Shown here piece after piece: positions 1 through 11,298 of a stretch of 64,000 bases of DNA; within the stretch, counting starts at the first letter, position 1; every line of letters begins with the position of its first letter. The translations under genes were made by a program, and so were the position numbers. The stretch lies in the NCBI GenBank assembly GCA_030522415.1, contig CM060105.1:18948277-19012276 (forward strand), written 5' to 3'. The notes beneath the pieces are model-generated. The model had not been told where the DNA came from. It ran no database searches and saw only the letters and a program-made list of their open reading frames with translations. Origin of the DNA: Channallabes apus. Lineage: Eukaryota > Chordata > Actinopteri > Siluriformes > Clariidae.

Positions 1-276
1 GGTCATGTCAGTCCAGTAACTATACTATGTAAAAGTAATTATAATATGAATTAATTAAGGGCAGGACCTAACCTAATGTTAATAATTTACACCATGATAA
101 CATTAGTATTCATGTTTTTGTATTTTTGTATTAACATTTTAAATGTTCAAATGAACGTTTCAGAGTATATAATTTGTCGTGTCATCTGTGATTGAGACCC
201 ATGAGTTAAATTGAAATATTTTTTATAGGTAGTAAGCCAGGTTTTAGTAACCTTGGATAAATCAGCATGAAAGCCC

Positions 277-345
277 TCTCTCGCGCACGCGCTCTCATTC
301 TCTCGCACTCACACACACACTGTACACACACACACTGTACACATA
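277..345. repeat. GA/CA-rich simple repeat
   Basis: A short low-complexity stretch of CTCTCG units running into (CA)n with two CACTGTACA interruptions. The open frames over it are compositional artefacts. The first 500 bases otherwise hold AT-rich sequence with nothing recognisable. Confidence 0.8.
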
Positions 346-612
346 CAAATAATACATGAAATCGCGTAAAACCAAATGAAACTAGGGTAAAAAATATGAG
401 CATCTTTATGTGGATAAGTTGATAAGTGTATGTTGTCAAAGTATTTGTGGAGATATAATTAGGGGAAATTTTTAATTAAGGATGTCTTGAAACAAGTTTT
501 ATTAAATATATAATAAAGCAGGCAGTACTGTATATAGTAAATGTTCACTCAAAATCTTTGTAAGAGTATTCATTCTTTCTTTTTTTTTTTACAAAAGAGG
601 AAAACTCAATCT

Positions 613-774
613 TTACTTTCTAAGAAGTTCGTTAATTCTGTCTCTGATTTGCTTGTTGTTGCGGGCTGTGGGGTGGAATTTCCTAGCAACAGCATCGGAA
701 ATTGCTTGACGCAGATTCGACGGTAGTGCATTTTTCCCTCTGGAACCATCAAAGTTCACCGAACCTGCCCAGTT
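613..774 (-). pseudogene. DUF4806-like C-terminal exon
   Basis: On the minus strand a pyrimidine-rich stretch ending in TTTACCAG (a good splice acceptor) is followed by about 53 codons starting NWAGSVNFDGSRGKNALPSN and ending in a stop at 613-615. The pattern NWxG, a basic G/K-rich stretch, a hydrophobic helix (LRQAISDAVARKF) and a second helix (IRDRINELLRK) is that of the DUF4806 domain, which usually forms the C-terminus of multi-exon proteins in fish and arthropods, many linked to transposons. Its function is unknown. A minus-strand AATAAA lies about 110 nt downstream, near 498-503. No upstream exon could be identified on this strand, so it may be an orphan exon or part of a divergent gene overlapping the transposase. 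The family call is from memory of the domain pattern. Confidence 0.5.
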
Positions 775-953
775 CTGGTAAACGTAGAACGGAATCAAAC
801 TGCTTTAGTAATGGGCTCTAAAAGACAATGGAACATTACAGAACGTGCGAGTTGACGCCCATGCACAGTTCAGATTCTCACTTTCCACGTCATTATGACA
901 TACAGTAGCCTGGATAAATAGTCCATCCACACGAACAGTAGAAGCATTTCAAA

Positions 954-2040
954 ATGACCAAGATCAGTAAGCTTCATTCTCAAGACATCAGGACAATGAA
1001 GTCTGCTGGAAGTTCCAGTCGCGAAATACACCGCCATCTGAAATCTGTTGGTGTAGACGTTACATTGAGCACCATCAGAACACATTATAAAGAACGGACA
1101 TCACGCAAACGCAACCCTCGCAAAATTACTCGGTACGTAGCTCTGTCTTATACTATCACAAATTATACACTGTCATGTGTTTGTTAGGCTTTAAATGTCA
1201 CATATGAAAATTAATGCCATGCACTTATTTTACAGAGCCGTTGTCGCAGCCATAGAAACCATCACTAGGGAAAACGACGAAATGGTTGCAAGCTCTGTGA
1301 AAAAACAACTGTTGCGTGACAGTGGAGTGGACATCAGTGAGAGATCAATTCAGAGAATCAGGCAAAAACTTGGTTGGAGATATAGGAAAACTTTGCATTG
1401 TCCCATGATCCGCGACAAAAACAAAGAGATACGTCTCCAACAAGCTCAAACATGGATCGAAGAATCGGAAACTTTTCACGACGTCATTTTCACTGATGAA
1501 ACTACGGTGGCTTTGGATCGCTTTGCCACAATGTCCTTTTGTAAAAAAGGGAGACGAGTGTTCAAACCCAAGCCGAAACATCCTGTTAAAATTCATGTTT
1601 GGGGAGCCATTTCTAGACGTGGACCAGGACCTATTGCCATCTTTGAAGGAATAATGGACAGGTCTTTCTTCGAAGAGGAGATTATAAAAGGAACCGCTGC
1701 CCCATACATTAAGAAAACCTTCGGTATTCATCACCGTTTTTTCCAGGACAATGACCCGAAGCACACTGCTGCAAGAAAAGTGATCGCTGAAGAGGGAATT
1801 AACTGGGTGAAGACACCCGCCGAGTCTCCTGACATGAACCCGATTGAGATGGTGTGGCATGCTCTGAAAGACTATATTCGAAAAGAAGCAAAACCGACTA
1901 TAAAATCCGATTTAATTACTGCCATTGAAAAATTCTGGTTTGAGGTCCTTACAGAAGAGGCATGTAATAATTACATAAATAGGTTGTTTAAAGTCCTTCT
2001 AGTAGTGGTTAAAAATCAGGGTGGACACACAGGAATGTAA
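954..2040 (+). CDS. Tc1/mariner-type transposase, two exons
   Basis: Exon 1 (954-1132) encodes 59 codons with a helix-turn-helix ([20 protein letters not shown]). An intron at 1133-1235 (GTACGT...TTTTACAG) is phase-matched: CG plus A restores an Arg codon. Exon 2 (1236-2040) completes a protein of about 327 aa. DDE motifs are visible: [13 protein letters not shown] and [11 protein letters not shown]. Between the second Asp and the Glu I count 32 residues, against 34 in Tc1. No internal stop remains after the intron is removed. AATAAA at 2067-2072 follows the stop. The protein would bind its terminal repeats and cut and paste the element into TA sites in the nucleus. I could not find convincing terminal inverted repeats on either side, so the element boundaries are unknown. 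Confidence 0.85.
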
Positions 2041-2205
2041 ATGAACACTGCATTTATGACCCAAAAAATAAACGCTTTGAGATGATTTATTTGCCGTATG
2101 GTGTGTTTATTTGAATATGTTCAGTAAATTTATGAATTACACTCAAAGTGTCAGCGAAACCGGTTTGCAAATAATTTGTGTGTGTGTTATGTGAGAGTGG
2201 GTTTT

Positions 2206-2400
2206 TCAAACTTGCAGTAAAACATTTTTGGGGGCAGTTTTTGATTCCCCCTTATCTAAGTACTGTAAAAACTTATATAGTCTTGGGTTAAAAAGTCTGC
2301 ATTTCAACATGCATCCCCCACTTCCAAAGACTAAGCTCCTGTTGGTATAGCTCTTAAGGTCACTGTGGCACGCAAACCCCCTGACCACAATAAGGTGGCA
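2206..2400 (-). repeat. Possible LINE 5'-end relict
   Basis: Read on the minus strand, this stretch (TTATTGTGGTCAGGGGGTTT, then AAGAGCTATACCAACAGGAG) resembles the 5' end of the Rex3-like LINE at 37.5-37.6 kb, which has TATTGTAGTGGAGGGGTTTG then GAGAGCTATGTTGTCTGGGG. It looks like a diverged 5' fragment of a related element. The 60-aa open frame across it is not considered real. Confidence 0.35.
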
Positions 2401-2408
2401 ATCCCTCA

Positions 2409-4340
<1,932 letters not shown>

Positions 4341-4348
4341 TCAAATGT

Positions 4349-4534
4349 TTTAAGATGATAACTTCATCTTTAAAGCTTGCACTTTTGGTGATAGCTTAAT
4401 CCCATCAAGTTCTAGAAGAACTTTCTGAAAATAGCCTCTCCTTCAAGGATTATGGATACACCAACCGGTTCTTCCCCTTCAACAGCACGGACGACAAGGA
4501 TTTTAAGAAGGTGTCACTTCGTCTGTCCCCCTGC
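4349..4534 (-). pseudogene. SAMD3-like protein C-terminal fragment
   Basis: A minus-strand acceptor (TTTTATGCAG) precedes a frame with the strings VVRAVEGEEPVGVSIILEGE and, after a frame change, LELDGIKLSPKVQALKMKLS followed by a stop near 4349. Both strings match my memory of the C-terminal part of the large teleost family annotated as SAMD3-like or uncharacterised proteins. That family has about 35-40 more residues between these motifs. The gap, the frame change near 4390 and an in-frame TGA near 4515 (possibly CGA to TGA) mark it as a decayed copy. Function of the family is unclear. The open frames listed on the other strand are shadows. Confidence 0.5.
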
Positions 4535-5571
4535 ATAAAATTTACAAGAAAATAAATCATTTATTTTGAGAAGCAAAAAAATCTGAATTGCTTCAACCTG
4601 TGCTGACTTCATTGAGAAAAAAATAATAATAAAAATAAATGATAATAAAAAAATGACCATCACTTCATATACTTCATATTGTTAAACTTGGGTTAAATTG
4701 CTTTATCTTGCATCAGTAAAACATGGCATGAGATGGCTTTACAGTGTCAGGAAATCCTATGATGAATGCTGAGTTTGTATTTAAAAGGGTTAGTCCAAAC
4801 ATGAAAATTCGTTCAATAATTACTCATATTTATATATTCATTTGCATTTATATGCTTCTGTCCAATACAACAAACACTATATTCAAGGTATTAATAAATT
4901 GTATAATTAATAAGAAAACAATGCTTTACCAGGCAATCATCAAAGAGATCCTCTTCAGATTCACGTCTCATCTTTACGCTTTGTTTCTGTGAAAATATTT
5001 ACATTGTATCATTACATAATCTTTTATTCGTACAACTACATTTAGGCCTTTATCCAAAGCAAATTACAAAAGAGGAAGGCATCAAGCATGTCAAGCAGTG
5101 CTACTAACACAAAGTTTCTGACACCGTTAGAAACAGATATTTGCATTTCTGCTTTAATATCCGTGTTATTTATTGGTGACTTTGACGGTTGTCTGTTACA
5201 ATATTTTTCTTAAATATTCACCATTCAAATAATTGTTTTATGTAGATAAGTTACAGCAGAATTCGTAGAAAACAGACAAAATAATGTATTTAGTCTTTCT
5301 AAATACCAGAATTGATTTTTATTTTGTTTTACTGTTCAAAAGTAGCAGTTATTCTTCAATGAATGTTTTCTATAATGAGGATTAACGTCTGCTTTGGAAG
5401 AGAGGTCAAATAAACAAATGTTCACAATGGGGAAAAAAAGTTAAATAAAATGCCTTTATTTCACTTCAGAGACCTATGAAAAAATTAATTCTAGTAAGTA
5501 TAAAACGCCATGGTCAGTTTTTATCCCATATAATGTACACACATTATATGATAAAAAAAAAAGTAGAAAAA

Positions 5572-6000
5572 AACAATGATCAGTTCTTATTCAGGACGTC
5601 CCATACTATATACACACCACATATGAAACTATTTTACTGCAGCATTTTTCAGATATGGGGCATTATTACATTTCAAAGGGGTATAAAGACCCCATTTCTA
5701 ATAAGTGTAAAAGCTAAACTTACCTCGAACACGACAAACTCCAGCTGCAGCCACGCCGTGTTGTAACCTCCGTGATGATTCCCAACCGACTGATACTGTG
5801 CACAGCGCGGGCACACACAGCGACTCCAAACACGCATGCGCAGTTTAATGTGCACACATTTTCGGCTTCAGTAGACACACAATACTTCAGACTGAAACAG
5901 AAAAAAAACAATGATCAGTTCTTATTCAGGACGTCCCATACTATATACACACCACATATGAAACTATTTTACTGCAGCATTTTTCAGATATGGGGCATTC
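5572..6000. repeat. Duplicated unit A, 92-94 bp
   Basis: A segment beginning AACAATGATCAGTTCTTATT and ending near GATATGGGGCATT occurs at 5572-5665 and again at 5909-6000, nearly identical and in the same orientation. A more diverged version may precede the first copy at about 5510-5571. Copies of unit B alternate with it, so the locus is a patchwork duplication. No coding role is evident. Confidence 0.8.
5709..5900 (-). promoter_or_regulatory. Duplicated promoter/first-exon-like module, copy 1
   Basis: Read on the minus strand, this unit has an NRF1-like GCGCATGCG motif, about 100 nt of GC-balanced sequence, a short frame reading TRRGCSWSLSCSR or, in another frame, NTAWLQLEFVVFE, and then a consensus splice donor (GAG/GTAAGT) near 5720. 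The layout suggests a TATA-less promoter with a first exon. A second copy lies at 6551-6724. No following exon is securely identified; the SAMD3-like fragment at 4.4 kb is downstream on the same strand, but linkage is speculative. Confidence 0.4.
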
Positions 6001-6550
6001 TCTCTGTGTTGTTCATGAAACTACCGTAATCGCTGTAATATGCGCGCGCACTAAAATCAATCGCGGCTGGCTTGACCGTGTTTTTCTGAACCGCGGCTGG
6101 CTTTACCGCAGTAAATTAGAGCTGCTGTCAATACTGTATGAACATATGTACAGGTTCTTTACTCGTAACTCATTAATAAAGTTCGGCTTCAGAAAAAAAA
6201 ACGTTTATTGCTAGTGCTCTTTTACCATTTAATGCTTTAACACACACGACTCAGTTTGTTCAGAAATGGCATCTAACTGGCGAGGCTTTGTCTGAACACG
6301 CCGTTTTCACTCGGGGTGGGGGTAAGAAACACACATCTCGGTGTATTAATCCGCGCGCTCGGTTCGTTATTATTTTATTTATTTATTTATTTACCACAGG
6401 ACCCATGGGGGCTCCGTAGGTTCAGGTTTTTACACGAAAACGGTGTTTTGTGAATCTCCACACTATTAAAAACTGAAATTGCTAATTGTACGTCCTGAGA
6501 TTAAGATGAACATTAATTGGGAGTCATGAAAGCGAGAATCACATCCAAAA
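6001..6550. other. Non-coding spacer between module copies
   Basis: It holds a short imperfect duplication of CGCGGCTGGCTT at about 6062-6107, a (TTTA)n tract near 6375-6394, and otherwise unique-looking DNA. The 74-aa open frame over it has no recognisable domain. Confidence 0.6.
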
Positions 6551-6724
6551 AAGAAAGCTAAACTTACCTCGAACACGACAAACTCCAGCTGCAGCCACAC
6601 CGTGTTGTAACCTCCGTGATGATTCCCAACCGACTGATACACAGCGACTCCAAACACGCATGCGCAGTTTAATTTGCACACATTTTCGGCTTCAGTAGAC
6701 ACACAATACTTCAGACTGAAACAC
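6551..6724 (-). promoter_or_regulatory. Duplicated promoter/first-exon-like module, copy 2
   Basis: This is the second copy of the module at 5709-5900, lacking about 17 bp next to the NRF1-like motif and carrying a few substitutions. The donor-like GAG/GTAAGT near 6562 and the GCGCATGCG motif are both conserved. Conservation of exactly these two signals is the main reason to think the module was functional before duplication. Confidence 0.4.
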
Positions 6725-6902
6725 GACTGCCCCCTACAGGTAATGAAGGGCATGTTCACAGCTTCCCGCACGCAGCCGCGCAAAGCCGCGGCAAGTCACG
6801 GGATCCCTTTTCTCGAAACGCAGGTTTTTAATGGCGACATCTGTATATTTTTATGTCACATACACTTTACTGCAAGCTACAAACAAATATGAAAGTTCAG
6901 TA

Positions 6903-8494
6903 TGTAACCCATGCCACTAAAAGTGCACTGTGGTTACAGGTTTTTTTTCCTATATAGCTCTATATGAAGGGATACACTAATGGACCAGTCAAGATTCTAG
7001 AATCGCTACTGGAGAGCAAAAATATATGTGAGTGTTGGTAAGCAGCAGTACCAAACAGACAGACAGACCAAGAGAATGACTTCAAATTGCTTGTTTACTT
7101 TAAAGTGTAAAACCAGGAAATGAAAATTAAACATGAAATTAAACAGCGAAACAGCACAGATAATATAAAATAATGCTTCTCCTTTAAGACTAAGTTTGAG
7201 CTCCTTGTAGCTAGTTATTCTATATATTTCTATTGCACAATTTTGTTCCTTTAATTGAATTATTTAGTTCAATAATTTTAGAATTATTACCTTTCCAATA
7301 GCTGGTTATTTTTATTAATTTATATTATTTTTCTATTTTATTTATTTTATAACTCTTTTTGGAGCTTTGCTTTTGGTTACTGGTTTCGTTTGACTTAAAT
7401 CTGTGACCCACAAATTAAAACAACAGTAAAGTCAATCTAAGCTAAGAAATAATCAATTATCCAGAATAATTCAAACGCTCAATAACAATTAATAATGAAA
7501 ATGAATGAAGTAATATGAAAAAAAAGATATTGGTCCTTAAAGGTAACATGAAAAAACAAAACAAAAAGAAAATGTCTTCTTAGTCTAAATGAAAATTCTA
7601 ATGAGCACAAGAGTCTTGGTGTAGTGCAAATGTTCAATAGTGTAAAATCTTGTTGTGCAAATGTTCACTAGTGCAAATGTTCAATATGAGGTAGTTTTTT
7701 ATAAAAAAAAAAAAAACACCACGGGGGGGAAAATGGATAAATTCCACCTGTGATACTAGATGAACTCCAAACACTTGATGAATCGCAGGATTTCAAGATT
7801 CTCTAACTGGGTGGCTCGCCATCTCAGGATAACATCTCAACTCAGGAAAAAAACCTGACCTGTTTATACAAACAGCGTCACATCACAAACAATTAACATG
7901 ACTGCTACTGAACACATCTTCCACATGTAACTTAAACTACTTGGGAAATACTATTGAAGCACTTAAAATCAGTTATGTAATTGATTAGTTGCTAATTTCC
8001 ACTTTTGAGCTCTTCAGAATTACAATGCAAAAAGTTACAACATGACATGTGAACACTAGCTGCATATAAACTCGCATGAAACATTTCAAAACATTAACAC
8101 ATCACATTAACACTTCATTTAAGACAGTTGCATGTCATATTTTGAAACTCACCAAGTCCGGAGAATTTCAACACACTTTAAATCAACCGTGTCGGCGCTT
8201 GCAGGATTTACAATCGCACTTCATCCACTTCAATAACATCAATGATCATGCTGTCTTTAAATCAGTGTTGTCACTCATCAGTTGAAAAGCGCATATTCTC
8301 TCTCTTTGCGCCTTTCCGTCACTCTGATGACATCATCACAGTGCGCATTTCACAAAACCCATAGTTATCCCAATAGTTTAAAAGTCTATTCAACAAATCA
8401 ACAAATTTAATTACCCATTTAAATTTAATATTCCTGTTCTGTTTTTTCTTTATTATTATTTTAGTACAATTACTTAAATATACATCTTTCTTTA

Positions 8495-8526
<32 letters not shown>

Positions 8527-8591
8527 TTTTGTAATTCTAACTAAACTATTTATATATTTTTTAAATGCACTAATTTCTAACCTGGGTTACA
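6903..8591 (-). repeat. Gypsy 3' LTR (1,689 bp)
   Basis: Begins TGTAACCC and ends GGGTTACA. It matches the LTR at 17639-18977 over most of its length but has about 350 bp more, at roughly 7720-8086, absent from the other copy. A (TTA)n tract lies at 8497-8526. Because the element runs leftward, this is the downstream LTR. The 69-aa frame at 8076-8285 inside it is not considered a gene. Confidence 0.93.
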
Positions 8592-9277
8592 CCGTCCCCC
8601 CTTAACTCTATGCAAGTCCCTTTGCATGGCTGCGACAAGATTTTTGTAGGGTTTTTGGGGTGTCTGGTTGATCTGGGTTGTTCTGCAAGAGATTCGACAA
8701 AAGCAGTGTTCAAACCCTGTAACAAGGATTGAATGATGGATATCATTGGGTTTCCCAACTCTGGGTAAGTAAGCCTTTTTGACTTCTGCTTCACTCTTTT
8801 AGACCTTCTCAGATAACTTTCATCCTCACTTTCATCTAGCTCCGTTTCTTCCTCAAGTTCATCTGACTCTAATCCAGTTTTCTGCAATGTAACATCAGGT
8901 ACAATCTCCTCGATTTGTACTGCATGTACTTCATTGTCTCCCTCCGTTTGGTCTTCATCACCAGGTCCATTCTGTATCTGTGGTTCTACGTCAGGTAAAT
9001 TATTTATTTCCCTCAGGTTTTCCCTCACAAGTTCTGTGCTACTGGGTGAAGATTCAGCATTAGGTAAGTGCTGCGTATCGGGTGAGATTCCCGTACCAGG
9101 TAAGTATTCGACTTCAGGTAGATCTTTCCTTCTTAGCACATCTCCTGTATTCACAGCTGAGACAGGCTCTAAGTCAGTCAAGCCTTGGTTTGCAATATCA
9201 GAGTTTAAAGGAATCCTTACAGATTTTCTTATAACATCACTCCCTCGGATGAACCTTTCTGAAGTTAGAGTTGACAC
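8570..9277 (-). pseudogene. Gypsy pol C-terminal tail
   Basis: A 235-aa frame, acidic in its centre (ELDESEDESYLRRSKR) and ending with YPELGNPMISIIQSLLQGL plus a short basic tail; the stop lies inside the 3' LTR. It follows the integrase with one change of frame near 9270-9300, so it is the C-terminal extension of the polyprotein rather than a separate gene. The RRSKR-KRLTYPELGNP type of ending is seen in related fish gypsy polyproteins. The function of the tail is unknown. Confidence 0.75.
8592..8605 (-). promoter_or_regulatory. Polypurine tract of the gypsy element
   Basis: On the minus strand GTTAAGGGGGGACGG lies directly before the TGTAACCC start of the 3' LTR. This is the position and composition expected for the plus-strand DNA primer. 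Confidence 0.8.
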
Positions 9278-11298
9278 ATCAGAGATTTTTGGTACATACA
9301 GTAGTCATCCTCATCAGAGCTTTGGTAGTTCTCTGGACATTCTTCATCTTCCTCATGCAGGCTTTGTCTAGTTACTCGTTTTTTCGAAGGTTTTGCTACA
9401 TCAGGCTCATCATCAATCGAGGACAAAAACCCACAGGGTAGCAGTAAATCCCTATGCAGAGTCCTTTGGGGACCATCCTGCTTCTCTGGTTTCACTGTGT
9501 AGACAGGTAATTCGCCAGCACGTTTTACTACAACATGTACCACAGGATCCCATCTGTTAGCCAGTTTATGTTTGCCGCGCAATCTCACATTTCTAACCAA
9601 CACACGGTCACCTTCTTCAAGAGTTGACTCAGTCACTCTACGGTCAAAACGGACTTTGTTCCTTTCAGCGGTCTTGGCTGCATTCTTCTGAGCTAACTTG
9701 TAGCTCTCTTGGAGGTGGGTTTTCAGTGACTGCACGTATTGTGAATGGAATTTGGGACTATCACGGCTCACTGAGGTATTGAAAATCAAGTCTACTGGTA
9801 GCCTGGGTTGGCGTCCGAACATAAGTTCGTACGGTGTGAAACCGGTTGTCTCGTGTTTCATGCAGTTATAAGCATGCACAAGTGGTTTTACAAAATCTTT
9901 CCAATGTGCCTTCTCTTGAGCTTTCAAAGTACCCAGCATTCCCAACAGCATACGATTGAAGCGCTCGACTGGGTTGCCCCTTGGATGGTATGGTGTAGTT
10001 CTGACCTTTTTAACGCCTACAATATCACATAGCTCTTTGATGGTCTTAGACTCAAAATCAGGTCCTTGGTCACTGTGGAGCTTTTCAGGCACACCGTAAT
10101 GGACGATGAAATTTTCCCACAAGCTCTTGGCAACCGTTCTGGCTTTCTGGTTTGGGGTGGGAATTGCGACCGCATACTTGGTAAAGAAATCAGTTATCAC
10201 CAGTATATCTTTGGTGTTGCCACGGTCGGGTTCCAACGACAAGAAATCCATGCACATTAACTCAAGTGGGCGGGTAACTTGGATATTTACCAGCGGCGCT
10301 GCTCTTTCTGGCAAGGCCTTTCTACATACACAACGACTGCAAGTCTTGACTTTGTTCTCAACATCAGTTGCCATCCTGGGCCAATAGAATCGTGACCGTA
10401 CGAGATCAAGGGTCCGTTCTGTTCCCATGTGACCCATGTTATCGTGCAGACTTTCCATGGCTATGGCTCTTAAATCAAACGGAAGAACAAGTTGGTAAGT
10501 TGTGCTGTCTCCAAGAGTTATTTTACGGTAGAGAACACCATTTTTCAGTTCAAGCTTTCTCCATTCCCTTAACAGGAACGGAAGCTCTGGAAACTCATGT
10601 CTCAGTGCAGGTAAGACAGGGTCTCCTGATTCTAACTGAATTATTATTTCTTGCAGTGCTGGATCATTTCTCTGTTTTTCCCTTAATTCCTGTTCTGACA
10701 TACAAGGAACAATTAGAGATCCTTCCATTTTCTCATACACTTCCGGAATTGACTCTGGGCACATGGAGAGTGACTCAATGAGGGCAAAGCTGCTGCTGTT
10801 ACCACCTTGATATAAAAGCTTATCACAGATTGCTTGGATTGCATCAGCAGAAACCAGAGTGGAATTGGCTACCTCAGATGTGTGATACAAGGTGAACTGA
10901 CGTATACGATCTAGCTCTTTTTGAGATGCTGAGTCATTTACCAGATCACCATGAGGCCGCCTGGAGAGTGCATCCGCATCGAGATTGCTCTTTCCAGGGC
11001 GATACTGGAGGGTAAAGGAGAAAGTGGACAAAGCAGACAACCACCTATAGCTGGTTGCATCCAACTTGGCTGAGGTTAAAATGTAAGTGAGGGGGTTGCT
11101 GTCTGTGATCACTTTGAAACTACTCCCATAAAGATAGTCACAAAACTTCTCTGTAACTGCCCACTTCAGTGCTAAAAATTCCAGTTTGTGAGCAGGATAT
11201 CTGGTCTCACTCCTTGATAATCCTCGACTGGCATAGGCAATGACTCGTAGCACCCCTTGCATCGGTATGCAGCACATACGGCGACCCAGGATCCGCAA
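9265..11298 (-). pseudogene. Gypsy RNase H and integrase region of pol
   Basis: 677 codons. They begin in the RNase H domain (RVIAYASRGLSRSE, then LEFLALKWAVTE, ITDSNPLTYIL, DADALSRR at about residues 107-114). A zinc-binding H-H-C-C region follows (HDNMGH...CSRCVC, about 275-320), then the integrase core (MDFLSL, SDQGPDF, NPVERFNR) and an SH3-like C-terminal part (GDRVLVRNVRLRGKHKL). The second catalytic Asp and the Glu are 34 residues apart, one fewer than usual. The protease-RT frame upstream overlaps in another frame: about 15 residues of RNase H, including the stretch after the first catalytic Asp, are missing, with a frame change near 11240-11265. Confidence 0.9.

Noticed and set aside
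10368..10781. 137-aa plus-strand frame, repeated as 166 aa at 16041-16541
   Set aside because: Duplicated only because the rnh-int segment is duplicated; it is antisense to the integrase.
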